NCBI RefSeq assembly: GCF_017377715.1
Contig: NZ_JAFVMF010000001.1
Location: forward strand, 310,001-374,000
Reading direction: 5' to 3'
Origin: Acetobacter sacchari
GTDB taxonomy: Bacteria; Pseudomonadota; Alphaproteobacteria; Acetobacterales; Acetobacteraceae
Length of the DNA stretch: 64,000 nt
Translations under genes and position numbers: made by a program
Shown here: in pieces, positions 46,931 to 55,775 of the stretch
Layout of the letters: the number at the start of each line of letters is the position of its first letter
Numbering within the stretch: position 1 is the stretch's first letter
Notes under the pieces: model-generated
What the model saw: only the letters and a program-made list of their open reading frames with translations
Told to the model about the DNA's origin: nothing
The model's database searches: none

Positions 46931-47985
46931 TGTCTGACAACAGCTGCCTACCGGCGTCGATTCCGCAAGCGCAGATGCAAGTACTGTTGCAGGGCGGTGG
47001 CATTGCGTCGAGGTGTTGTGCTGGTCTGCTTGCGCGTATCGGAATTCCTGTATTTTCGCGCGATCTTCATGCGACCGATGGTCCCGCTGTAATGTTGGGC
47101 GAAGCAGCCATAAGGTTGCTTGGTGATTGCCTCGGCAGACCGTTTGAGCCAATGGGCGGCATGCGAATCTCGCGAAGAATTGTTGCGTGGGGGGGGGGGG
47201 AGCCGGCCTCGGTGCCACACAGTGGCGTTACGTTTGGGGCGGGAGAACTAAGCAGGCAACTGCCGCCTGTTCAAAGCATAAAGGAACCGTTGGCCGGAGA
47301 AGTTTTTTCTGTTCGTTCCGGCGCGACGGGAACGAATGCGCCACTGAAATATTTCGGAAGGCGTTCCGGGTCGGCGGCGTCAGTCCGACTTTTAAGGGTA
47401 GATGAGAATGACGCATGCTGGATCGAGGCGCTGGATCGAGGTTGGTTGTTTTTGATACCCACGAGCCACGGCCGAGGTTGGCTTTTGGGAGTTGGCGACG
47501 AACTATCCGAACTGATTGGTCGAAGTCGGTATATTTCTCAGAGAGTTGAAGTTATATCGAAAAAAAAAGAGATTTTCGAGACTGCCCCGAGAATTTTGTC
47601 TCAGCTTTCTGGCCCCGGGTGGCTGGCGTGTGGCGCCAATGCAATCGCGTTTGATCCTCTTTGCGGCGATGGTGCGGGACAGGCGGCACGCGAGGCCATT
47701 TTGGGGGCCGCAGTGATTCAAGCTGTGGCCGAACGTCGGCAACTGAAGCATGAGCAGACGGCGGTTCTGTTGCATTATCACTCCATGTTATTAGCTTCAA
47801 TGCGCCGTCATTTGCGTATATGTGCGCAATTTTATGTCACCGGAGGGAGGGGCGAGTGGTGGCGCGAACAGGTCGAAACGCTTGCGCTGGGATTTGAATG
47901 GTGCACAGAGCGTTTGGCTGAACTAAGCGAGCCGCAATATGAACTTCATGGTTTGCGACTCTATCCGAGAGCGCGTGCGGCTTGA
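46930..47985 (+). CDS. qhpG: FAD-dependent monooxygenase for CTQ biogenesis, 351 aa
   Basis: QhpG relatives hydroxylate the gamma-subunit Trp that becomes part of CTQ, in the cytoplasm before export. The N-terminal FAD-binding strand reads VLLQGGGIASRCCAGLLARI and the second FAD motif FDPLCGDGAGQAAREAILGA is near residue 240, as in class A flavin monooxygenases. Unusually the gene contains a 12-G run at 47189-47200 (encoding WGGGE) and a 9-A run at 47560-47568 (SKKKE); a one-base slip in either would end the protein early. ATG overlaps the qhpB stop. Its identity rests on position plus FAD motifs. Confidence 0.87.
   Translation: MSDNSCLPASIPQAQMQVLLQGGGIASRCCAGLLARIGIPVFSRDLHATDGPAVMLGEAAIRLLGDCLGRPFEPMGGMRISRRIVAWGGGEPASVPHSGVTFGAGELSRQLPPVQSIKEPLAGEVFSVRSGATGTNAPLKYFGRRSGSAASVRLLRVDENDACWIEALDRGWLFLIPTSHGRGWLLGVGDELSELIGRSRYISQRVEVISKKKEIFETAPRILSQLSGPGWLACGANAIAFDPLCGDGAGQAAREAILGAAVIQAVAERRQLKHEQTAVLLHYHSMLLASMRRHLRICAQFYVTGGRGEWWREQVETLALGFEWCTERLAELSEPQYELHGLRLYPRARAA
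47189..47200 (+). repeat. Homopolymer tract of 12 G inside qhpG
   Basis: The run sits at codons 87-91 of qhpG and keeps the frame only at this length (or plus/minus multiples of three). Tracts this long are rare in coding DNA and are classic substrates for slipped-strand mispairing. A shift by one base would run into a frame that closes near 47405. Confidence 0.9.
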
Positions 47986-47987
47986 GC

Positions 47988-49682
47988 ATGCCTGCGCCCG
48001 TTGCGCGGTGGAGTAGTTACCGGCTCCTGCTGCCTTTCATGCGCCGCTACATCGCGCCTCTTGCGTTTGTCATCGTGATCAGTCTTGCTGCGACAGGACT
48101 GGCGCTGGCCCAACCGTGGCTGTCGAGGCTCATGATCGACAAGGCGCTTATTCCCCACGATACGGGCTATCTGGTTCGCATAGCCGTCGCCATGGTTGTG
48201 GCCGCGATTGTTGGTTATGTTTTGAATATACTGGCAAGTTATTGTTATGTTTCGGCCTCGGCCGCTATGTTGTTCGATATTCGTGTGGCGCTGCTGCGGC
48301 ATCTTCAAACTTTATCCCCACGTTTCTATAGCACGTTTCGGTTGGGGGATCTGATGTCGCGTTTGAACAGCGATGTCAGCGATATTCAGCGCGTCACCGC
48401 CGATACATTGCTGTCGATTGTAAGCAACGTCATGACGTTGTGCGGCTGCGTGGCGATTATGCTCTGGTTGAACTGGAGCATGTTTCTCATCAGTGTGATT
48501 CTTCTTCCTGGATGCGTGCTAATTTTCATAAAATATCAGAAGAGACTTACGCGTCTGACACGTGAAATGCGCGAGCGTGGCGCTGATCTTGGCAGCATGC
48601 TGGTCGAAAGTATATTGGGTATGCGGGCTATCACCGCCCTAAACGCCAGCAACGTCGAAATTATTAAATTCGAAAAACGCAACTCGGCTTTTGTGTCATC
48701 TATGCTGAGAATGCAGGTCGTCTCGTTTATGGCTGGCGCCGTGCCGGGAACTTTGTTGACGGTCACTACGTCCGGCATAGTGATCTATGGCGGACTGCTG
48801 GTTTTTGCGGGAAAGATGACAATAGGCACTCTCGTCGCCTTCATGAGCTACCAGACGCGTCTCTTTGGGCCAATACAGGTGCTTATGGGTTTGGCTTCCG
48901 GACTTAGTTCGGCTCGCGTGTCTTTGGCGCGGGTTGAAGAACTGCTCAACACACAGCCGGATGTGACGGAACGGCCGACTGCGGTTCATCTGAACGGAAT
49001 CAGAGAAGAACTCCGGCTCCAGGGGGTTTCGTTGCGCCATGGCGCAAGAGAGATTCTGCGGGATATCGATCTCGTTATCCCTCAGGGTAAGTTTTGCGTG
49101 GTCCTTGGCCCCAGTGGGGTTGGAAAATCCAGTCTGGCCGACCTTCTTGTTCGTAATCTGGATCCGGATCGCGGAACGATTTCTGTGGATGGCGTTGATT
49201 TGCGTGATTTGCGGCTGAGAGATCTGCGAAGGGAGATTTTGCTGATCGACCAGTCGCCGCATATCTTCAACGATACAATCGCTGCAAATATTGCTTTTGG
49301 TCACAATGAGGCGACTTCTGAAGATGTGTCCAGAGCTGCGCACCTAGCCGGCCTGCAGGCGCTTGCCGAGCGTTTGCCCGAGGGGCTCGATACCCAGACA
49401 GGTGAGCGTGGTCTGGCTCTCTCGGCTGGCGAACGTCAACGCGTCGCCCTGGCGCGAGCATTGCTGCGTAATCCCGCTGTTTTAATCCTTGATGAACCCA
49501 CTGCAGCGCTGGATGGCCAGACGGAGGAGTTTGTGGCGGATAGTTTGCGGCGGGCGCTTCCGCACGCCACGTTCATAGTCATCACGCATCGGCCTGTTCT
49601 GGCTGAGCGGGCTGACATGGTCGTTATGATCGATGACGGGCGGATACAGCTCAAAAGAAGCGTTGAGAAGCTTGATGCATGA
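47988..49682 (+). CDS. qhpF: ABC exporter for the crosslinked gamma subunit, 564 aa
   Basis: A half-size ABC exporter: six membrane helices in residues about 25-300, then an ATPase with Walker A LGPSGVGKSSLADLL, the signature LSAGERQRVALARALLRN and Walker B VLILDEPTAALDG. The matching Paracoccus protein carries the crosslinked QhpC out to the periplasm. ATG 47988 is chosen over TTG 47982; the start overlaps the qhpG stop region and the end overlaps qhpE by eight bases. Confidence 0.93.
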   Translation: MPAPVARWSSYRLLLPFMRRYIAPLAFVIVISLAATGLALAQPWLSRLMIDKALIPHDTGYLVRIAVAMVVAAIVGYVLNILASYCYVSASAAMLFDIRVALLRHLQTLSPRFYSTFRLGDLMSRLNSDVSDIQRVTADTLLSIVSNVMTLCGCVAIMLWLNWSMFLISVILLPGCVLIFIKYQKRLTRLTREMRERGADLGSMLVESILGMRAITALNASNVEIIKFEKRNSAFVSSMLRMQVVSFMAGAVPGTLLTVTTSGIVIYGGLLVFAGKMTIGTLVAFMSYQTRLFGPIQVLMGLASGLSSARVSLARVEELLNTQPDVTERPTAVHLNGIREELRLQGVSLRHGAREILRDIDLVIPQGKFCVVLGPSGVGKSSLADLLVRNLDPDRGTISVDGVDLRDLRLRDLRREILLIDQSPHIFNDTIAANIAFGHNEATSEDVSRAAHLAGLQALAERLPEGLDTQTGERGLALSAGERQRVALARALLRNPAVLILDEPTAALDGQTEEFVADSLRRALPHATFIVITHRPVLAERADMVVMIDDGRIQLKRSVEKLDA

Positions 49683-50418
49683 CCGTGCGCCCCCTGGGGA
49701 AGTCGCAGGGTCAATGCGAACCGGAGCAGGTATCCGAATTGCCGTCATTGATAGCGGGGTGCAGCCGTCGCATCCGCATATCGATGCAACTCGACTATGT
49801 CGTGGCGTCGGTGTGCTCCCGGATGGCGGAGTTGAGGCCGGTCCGGGCTCGACTGTTGATCAGCTGGGCCACGGAACCGCCGTCATGGCGGCAATCCAGG
49901 AGAAGGCGCCGGACGCTTTGTGCGTGCCTATTCGGGTATTCGGAACTGCATTACGCACCAGCGCGGCTGCTTTGGTGAGCGCAATTCGCTGGGCGGTTTC
50001 GGAGGATGTTGACCTCATCAATCTTAGCCTCGGATCGCTTAATCCAGCGCATGAGGCGGTGTTGGCTCTAGCCGTCTGGGAAGCTCGGGAGGGTGGCGCG
50101 ACAGTTATTTCAGCGGCGGAGGCCGGAGGCTGCGCATGTTACCCTGGCGCATTGCCATCGGTTATCGGCGTCACGCTTGATTGGGACATTCCGCGATCTC
50201 GTTATGAGGCCACGCAAGCGCAGGATAAGTTGACGGTCGCTGCATCTGGATATCCGCGCCCGATTCCCGGTGTTCCCTCACGGCGTAATCTGCATGGCGT
50301 AAGCTTCGCAGTGGCTCAGGTTACCGGCTTTGCGGCTTTGATTGCAGAGGGGAGTTCCGTTTCACACAATTTTGACGTGCTGCGAGAGGGTTTCATGTCA
50401 GGAGCTGTCATCTCCTGA
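49675..50418 (+). CDS. qhpE: Subtilisin-like leader peptidase for the gamma subunit, 247 aa
   Basis: A compact S8 protease that removes the QhpC leader peptide. The triad is visible: Asp 26 in IAVIDSGVQPSHPH, His 66 in QLGHGTAVMAAI and Ser 210 in LHGVSFAVAQVTG. The oxyanion-hole Asn expected after the strand GATVISAA is replaced (AAEAGG), which is atypical for subtilases. No signal peptide is seen, so it acts in the cytoplasm before export. ATG 49675 follows GAGAAG; the nearby ATG 49679 opens only a 99-codon shadow frame. Confidence 0.9.
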   Translation: MHDRAPPGEVAGSMRTGAGIRIAVIDSGVQPSHPHIDATRLCRGVGVLPDGGVEAGPGSTVDQLGHGTAVMAAIQEKAPDALCVPIRVFGTALRTSAAALVSAIRWAVSEDVDLINLSLGSLNPAHEAVLALAVWEAREGGATVISAAEAGGCACYPGALPSVIGVTLDWDIPRSRYEATQAQDKLTVAASGYPRPIPGVPSRRNLHGVSFAVAQVTGFAALIAEGSSVSHNFDVLREGFMSGAVIS

Positions 50419-50543
50419 AGTTGAGCGAATACTTGATAAAAATATCGCTGATATAAGAGGGTAATGGTGTTACCGTGTGATGATGCGGCGCTGCTTTCTG
50501 GCGTCATGGTTCTCTGTCAATCCGCTGTTATTGCGAATAAAAT

Positions 50544-52715
50544 ATGACTGCTCCACTTGTTCATAAGGCCAACGGCGCTCTGGGTGACTTTTCCCGGCGT
50601 CGGTTTTTAGCGACTGGCGGTCTTCTTCTCGCATTTGCTGATTTATCGCGCGTGGGCGTTTCAATTGCGGCCGCATCGGATACGCCAGCGCGAAGTAGTG
50701 CACAAATTGGCGGTTTCGTTCGGATATCGTCGGACAACGAGATCGCGCTTATCGTGCCGAATATTGAGATGGGGCAAGGCATTTACACGGCAGAGGCGAT
50801 GCTGATCGCTGAAGAGCTGGAGGTAAATCCCGGCAGAATTACGGTTCTGACTGCATTGCCGCAGGATGTCACCGATATGACGCCCCCGCTTTTGAGATCA
50901 CTTTCTACCGGCGGTTCGCGGTCTATTCGAAAAAGCTGGACCCCGTTGCGGCAGGCGGGTGCGGTGGCGCGTCTGATGCTGGTTTCTGCTGCGGCGGAAA
51001 AGTGGAACGTAAGTGCGGATAGTTTGATCGTAGAGGATGGAACGATCAAGAATCCTGCCAGCAATGAAGTCGCCACGTATGGCGACCTTGCCGTAGGTGC
51101 GATCCGCCAGCCGGTACCCGCCACAGTCAAGTTGAAGCCCCCGACGGCCTGGAAGCTGGTTGGGCAATCGATTCCTCGGGTCGATATTCCAGATAAACTT
51201 AATGGCCACGCTGTCTTTGGCATCGACGTTCGCGTTCCAGGCATGGTGTACGGCGCTATCATGGGATGCCCGTTTCTGGGAGGGAGCGTCGTTCGATTTG
51301 ATGACCGCGCTGCAAGAGCGATTCCTGGCGTGCTGGACATTCTCTCCATAGGCTCCGCCATTGCCGTCATAGCAAGAAAGTATTGGATAGCACGCAAGGG
51401 CCTCGCCGCTCTTGATGTGACGTGGAGCGCGGAAAAATATGCACATCTCTCCACTGACGACGTCCTAGCCTCTATAAAAAACGCTGCCGATCACGTTGCG
51501 CCGGTCACAGCGCGTGATGATCGCAGAGCCGATACAGCCCAGATTTCAGGAAAAAAAATAGATAGCGCCTATCAGTCGCCGTTTCTCGCCCATGCTGCGA
51601 TGGAGCCCCTGAACGCGACAATCCATGTCCATTCTGAAGGGTGCGACGTGTGGATGGGGACACAGGTTCCTACGCGAGCACGGCAAGCGGTCGCCGCCGT
51701 AACCGGCATTCCCGAAAAAAACGTGGCGATACATAACCACATGATCGGAGGAAGTTTCGGGCGTCGGCTGGCGACCGATTTTCTCGAACAGGCAGCGAAA
51801 TTCGCGTGCAAAACTAAAATGCCGGTCAAGTTTATCTGGAGCCGTGAAGAAGACATCCGACAGGATCTCTTTCGCCCCGCTTACTATGACCGTGTGAGTG
51901 CAACGCTTGGGGCGGATGGCCAGCCTCTAGTCTGGACGCATCATGTGAGTGGCCCGTCGGTGATGGACAGATTCACGCCTGGGGGGCTCCCCGTGGGGAA
52001 GCTTGATCACGATGCGGTCGCAGGGGCTGCTGACACACCATACGAACTGCCGAATATGCACGTAATCTGGACCCGGGCGGACACGCCTGTTCCGGTGAGT
52101 TGGTGGCGAGGCGTTGGCCCTGCGCATAATGTCTATGTTGTCGAGAGTTTTATTGACGAACTGGCGTTTGAGGCAGGCGCAGATCCAATCGCGTATAGGA
52201 AACGCCTGCTGAAGAATAACCCGAGGTCGGTCGCTGTTCTTGAGCTTGCTGCCGAGAAGAGCGACTGGAACAGCGATATGCCTGAAGGTGTTGGACGCGG
52301 CGTAGCGCTGCACAATGCGTTCGGCACTCACTGCGCGGTGGTGGCGGAAGTCGCAATAGAGCCGACAAAGGCAATAAAAATCTCGAAGGTGACAGCCGTT
52401 GTGGACTGCGGAATGGCGGTGAATCCAGACACGCTCGTCGCGCAGATCGAAGGTGGGCTGCTTTTTGGATTTACGGCTGCACTTTATGGGGAAATTACTT
52501 TGGAGGGTGGAAGAATAGATCAAAGTAATTTTCATAATTATCGCTTGATGAGAATTAATGAAGCCCCTCATGTTGAAGTGCATATTGTTAACAGTGGAGA
52601 GGAGCCAGGGGGGATAGGAGAGGTTGGGACCGCCGCAGCCTTTCCTGCATTAAGCAATGCTCTTTTTTCCGCCACAAAAGAAAGATATAGAAAATATCCA
52701 TTTAAAATAAAATGA
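50544..52715 (+). CDS. Tat-exported molybdenum hydroxylase large subunit (IorB / aldehyde oxidoreductase type), 723 aa
   Basis: A twin-arginine signal (FSRRRFLATGGLLLAFADLS) directs it to the periplasm. The xanthine-dehydrogenase-family large subunit follows: MIGGSFGRRLATDFLEQAAK, EPLNATIHVH, and the catalytic Glu in GGIGEVGTAAAFPALSNAL near the C terminus. This resembles isoquinoline 1-oxidoreductase beta and the membrane aldehyde dehydrogenases of acetic acid bacteria. These normally need a 2Fe-2S small subunit, which is not beside it. It lies 125 bp after qhpE on the same strand, so oxidation of the aldehyde formed by the amine dehydrogenase is a reasonable guess. Confidence 0.85.
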   Translation: MTAPLVHKANGALGDFSRRRFLATGGLLLAFADLSRVGVSIAAASDTPARSSAQIGGFVRISSDNEIALIVPNIEMGQGIYTAEAMLIAEELEVNPGRITVLTALPQDVTDMTPPLLRSLSTGGSRSIRKSWTPLRQAGAVARLMLVSAAAEKWNVSADSLIVEDGTIKNPASNEVATYGDLAVGAIRQPVPATVKLKPPTAWKLVGQSIPRVDIPDKLNGHAVFGIDVRVPGMVYGAIMGCPFLGGSVVRFDDRAARAIPGVLDILSIGSAIAVIARKYWIARKGLAALDVTWSAEKYAHLSTDDVLASIKNAADHVAPVTARDDRRADTAQISGKKIDSAYQSPFLAHAAMEPLNATIHVHSEGCDVWMGTQVPTRARQAVAAVTGIPEKNVAIHNHMIGGSFGRRLATDFLEQAAKFACKTKMPVKFIWSREEDIRQDLFRPAYYDRVSATLGADGQPLVWTHHVSGPSVMDRFTPGGLPVGKLDHDAVAGAADTPYELPNMHVIWTRADTPVPVSWWRGVGPAHNVYVVESFIDELAFEAGADPIAYRKRLLKNNPRSVAVLELAAEKSDWNSDMPEGVGRGVALHNAFGTHCAVVAEVAIEPTKAIKISKVTAVVDCGMAVNPDTLVAQIEGGLLFGFTAALYGEITLEGGRIDQSNFHNYRLMRINEAPHVEVHIVNSGEEPGGIGEVGTAAAFPALSNALFSATKERYRKYPFKIK

Positions 52716-53314
52716 AAGTATGACGGTTAATCATTATGATCGGCGCGGATTTTTTCGTGACCGCAGTGTTGCCATCGTATCCTTTACAAGGATATGCCGC
52801 CGCAGTTGATCTACCCTCGCCAATACGCCGGTGAATGGCGCCTCATCGAGGTGTATATAAAACCCCAGACAGATAGCGGGCTGCGTGCGAAAGCGTCTGG
52901 GAGACGAGCAGAAAAAAATGGTGTCCAATGAAAGCGTCGATATCGACAAACTCCAGCCTTTTTGTGACGTGGAAATCGGCGGGTATTGCTAAGTCTACGT
53001 TCTCTCAAAAGGCAGCGCGACGAATGAGCCGGAGCAACAGCTGAATTCAGGAATCCGGTAAGACTCAGGAAGTTCAGATCGGCAGTGATAACAGGCCTGA
53101 TAGTGTTCGGTAAAAAAGCGACGATAGATGCGTGCGCGATACATACTGCCGATGGGACCGGAGACCAGATCCGTGGCGGCGCCTCACTCAGACCAGATAC
53201 GGCAGTGAGGTCTTGCCTCACGACCTTTATCGGACGCTTTCCAATCACGAATTACGCGACAGTCTTTTGTCGCTGCTATATCAGGGGGAAGAAACTCGAT
53301 CGGAATATCCAGCC
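52716..53314. other. Gene-poor stretch before the luciferase-like gene
   Basis: About 600 bp. Short frames occur on both strands (for example a minus-strand peptide around 52734-52949 with EAPFTGVLARVDQLRRHIL), but no start signals or family motifs support them; some may be decayed gene pieces. The frame of the next gene is open from 53132, but its family start is at 53315. Confidence 0.45.
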
Positions 53315-54334
53315 ATGAAAAATATCGGTTTTCTCTCCTTTGGTCACTGGACGCCCTCGCCGCAATCTCAAGCGCGTTCAGCTGCTGACGTTTTGTTGCA
53401 ATCGATCGAGCTCGCGGTGGCTGCGGAGGAGTTAGGAGCGGACGGAGCTTATTTCCGTGTCCATCATTTTGCCCGCCAACTTGCCTCGCCCTTTCCCTTG
53501 TTGGCGGCGGTTGCAGCCCGGACTACCCGCATCGAAATTGGCACTGCAGTCATCGACATGCGCTATGAAAACCCGTTTTACATGGCCGAAGATGCGGGGG
53601 CGGCTGACCTGATTTCCGGGGGACGCCTGCAATTGGGGATCAGTCGTGGATCTCCTGAGCAGGTTGTCGATGGGTGGCGGCATTTTGGCTATCAACCAAA
53701 CGATGGGCAGAGCGACGCCGACATGGGACGACAGCATGCCGAGGTGTTTCTCGAACTGCTCAAAGGAAATGGGTTCGCAACCCCCAGTCCGCGCCCGATG
53801 TTTCCTAACCCGCCCGGTCTGTTAAGGCTTGAACCTTTCTCCGAAGGGTTACGAAACCGCATCTGGTGGGGATCAGGTTCGGACGCGACTGCCATTTGGG
53901 CTGCGAAAATGGGAGTGAACCTACAGAGTTCGACGCTCAAGGATGACGAGACGGGCGAACCGTTTCATATTCAGCAGGCTCGTCAGATTCGCGCATACAG
54001 AACAGCCTGGGCGGAAGCTGGTCATACACATGCTCCCCGTGTTTCCGTCAGTCGCAGTATTTTCGCGCTGGTGAACGACATGGATCGCGCCTATTTCGGG
54101 GGGCAAAAGGATGCGGACCATATCGGCATGCTCGATGAGACGACGCGGGCGATTTTCGGGCGTAGCTATGCGGCCGAGCCGGACGTGTTGGTTGAGCAAC
54201 TCCGGGGGGATGAGGCTATTGCTGAGGCTGACACCTTGCTGTTGACTGTCCCTAACCAGTTGGGGGTCACCTATAACGCCCATGTTATTGAGGCGATTCT
54301 TACTCATGTGGCGCCGGCGCTCGGCTGGCGTTGA
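53315..54334 (+). CDS. Luciferase-like flavin monooxygenase (LLM class), 339 aa
   Basis: An FMN/F420-type (beta/alpha)8 oxidoreductase. It begins MKNIGFLSFGHWTPSPQSQA, continues AAEELGADGAYFRVHHFARQ and contains the family pattern DLISGGRLQLGISRGSPEQV. FIGGSF-like FMN loop is replaced by IWWGSGSDATAIWAAKMG near residue 190. Length fits the LLM family. The frame is open from 53132, but the homology starts at the ATG 53315. It stands alone; substrate unknown. Confidence 0.88.
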   Translation: MKNIGFLSFGHWTPSPQSQARSAADVLLQSIELAVAAEELGADGAYFRVHHFARQLASPFPLLAAVAARTTRIEIGTAVIDMRYENPFYMAEDAGAADLISGGRLQLGISRGSPEQVVDGWRHFGYQPNDGQSDADMGRQHAEVFLELLKGNGFATPSPRPMFPNPPGLLRLEPFSEGLRNRIWWGSGSDATAIWAAKMGVNLQSSTLKDDETGEPFHIQQARQIRAYRTAWAEAGHTHAPRVSVSRSIFALVNDMDRAYFGGQKDADHIGMLDETTRAIFGRSYAAEPDVLVEQLRGDEAIAEADTLLLTVPNQLGVTYNAHVIEAILTHVAPALGWR

Positions 54335-54384
54335 AGTCGCTTTTTCGGGAAAAAGCTTTGCCCTATTTACAGTCGTGGCGCCCT

Positions 54385-54549
54385 TTAACGGGATAGTCCT
54401 GAATAGCCTCCGTTTTGCTGGACACCTTGCGTTTTCAAAGCCGAGTTCCTGTTGAACGCGGCGTATGACAGCAGCCTGCTTTTGATGTTTTTGCGGACGG
54501 TGTTGTAAAACATCTCGATGTAACCCAGCATGTGTTTTCGCTGGCGCCG
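54385..54549 (-). pseudogene. Remnant of an IS3-type transposase C terminus
   Basis: The minus-strand frame reads MLGYIEMFYNTVRKN, followed by a segment like AFNRNSALKTQGVQ, the characteristic end of IS3-family OrfB (YIEMFYN). A stop lies just upstream in the same frame and the rest of the element is absent from the surrounding 500 bp. Inverted repeats were not found. Confidence 0.6.
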
Positions 54550-54962
54550 TCATGCAGCTATGTGCTTTGCGTGCAGCGCCACATCGGTGGTCTGCCGATT
54601 TTCCGTCGATCAGCCCGCCACACAGCAGGAATATTGAAACGGTAATGTGCGAATGGGGGCAGTAAACCCGAGAGTGTTTTCGATTTCGTCCATCACTCAA
54701 GACGCTTGCCCGTAACAGAGTCGCCGGAGTGCGTCCGCTTACTAAAGCTGCTTGGTGCCGATCCACCGCGATCCTGGGAACCATGAACGCAGCTCTGGCC
54801 ATGCGGCACGCCGAGAATGTCGGACGACGCCATTAACCAAGGTTCGCTGCGTCTGAAATCAGCCACTCAACCTTTCGCTCAGCAGTTCTTCGATCTTTCC
54901 TGCTGGACTGCTCGTCTGGAGAAGGCTCCTCGCGTTTCGCATTGACTCTTCCATCCGGAATG

Positions 54963-54977
54963 GAACAAAAAGAGAAC
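54963..54977. promoter_or_regulatory. LexA (SOS) box of the imuA-imuB-dnaE2 operon
   Basis: GAAC at 54963-54966, seven bases, GAAC at 54974-54977: an exact match to the alphaproteobacterial SOS box (GTTC-N7-GTTC read on the other strand). It sits 40 bp before the imuA start, so the operon is expected to be repressed by LexA and induced by DNA damage. Confidence 0.85.
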
Positions 54978-55016
54978 GCTAGGCAACCCTGCCGGAAAGA
55001 CCGATGGACCCTTGAT

Positions 55017-55775
55017 ATGGCCGCCCCTGTCACGCCGCCCCCGCTTGATGCCTTGCGTGAAAAAATACGTCGAATGGAAGGGCGGCTGGGCCACAGGAAG
55101 GCTGCGGCGCCGCTCGGGCTGCCGGAGATCGACCAGAAGCTGCCGGGTGGCGGACTACCCTTGGGAGCTTTGCACGAGGTGGCGGGAGGCGGCGATGATG
55201 CGGTTAATGCTGCCGTGGCTGCACGTTTCTCGGCGGGACTTGCTGCTCTTACGGGGGGGCAGGTTCTGTGGATCGCCAAAAAAGCTGATCTGTTTGCGCC
55301 ATCCTTGCAACAGGCGGGGTTGCCGCCGACGCGGGTCGTGTTCGTCGAGGTGGAGTCGGACGCAGATGGGCTTGCCTGTTTTGAAGAGGGGCTTCGCCAC
55401 GGGGGCCTGAGTGCTGTCGTGGCGGAGGTTGGACGTCTGACTATGACGGCGTCGCGGCGACTGCAACTCGCCGCTGAGAGCGGTGGGGCGCTCGGCATCG
55501 CCATTCGCCGCTGGCCCCGTCTGGCCAATGGAGCGGATTTCGGCCAGCCGACGGCGTCGTCCACGCGCTGGCGTGTATCTGCCCTGCCGTCGGCAGAGCT
55601 GCCAGTGCAGGGCGTGGGACAGAGCCGTTGGTTGTTGGAATTGATCCGGACTCGTGCGGGCGAGAGCGGCGTTTTTGAAGTGGAGGCAGGCGATGGACCG
55701 GCAGGACTGCGGATTGCTGGCGCTCCGCCCCCGTCAACGCATCGTATCGGTATGGTTGCCGCTCTGGGCTACTGA
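55017..55775 (+). CDS. imuA: ImuA, SOS mutasome RecA-like factor, 252 aa
   Basis: ImuA is a RecA/SulA-related helper of the error-prone polymerase DnaE2. The protein shows AALTGGQVLWIAKKADLFA, PPTRVVFVEVESDADGLACF and RRLQLAAESGGALGIAIRRW as in alphaproteobacterial ImuA. The start is placed at ATG 55017 because TTG 54942 and ATG 54960 lie inside or before the LexA box, which must be upstream of the message start. Its end overlaps imuB by 83 bases. Confidence 0.9.
   Translation: MAAPVTPPPLDALREKIRRMEGRLGHRKAAAPLGLPEIDQKLPGGGLPLGALHEVAGGGDDAVNAAVAARFSAGLAALTGGQVLWIAKKADLFAPSLQQAGLPPTRVVFVEVESDADGLACFEEGLRHGGLSAVVAEVGRLTMTASRRLQLAAESGGALGIAIRRWPRLANGADFGQPTASSTRWRVSALPSAELPVQGVGQSRWLLELIRTRAGESGVFEVEAGDGPAGLRIAGAPPPSTHRIGMVAALGY

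Noticed and set aside
47187..47405. Separate small gene starting in the G run of qhpG
   Set aside because: It is the shifted frame of qhpG and has no start signal of its own; relevant only as the product of tract slippage.
49679..49978. ATG at 49679 (ATGA overlap with qhpF) as the start of a separate gene
   Set aside because: It opens a 99-codon frame without similarity; the subtilase triad is in the frame starting at 49675.
53921..54802. Minus-strand frame of 293 residues
   Set aside because: It lies largely antisense to the luciferase-like gene and is a high-GC shadow, apart from the transposase remnant read in another frame.
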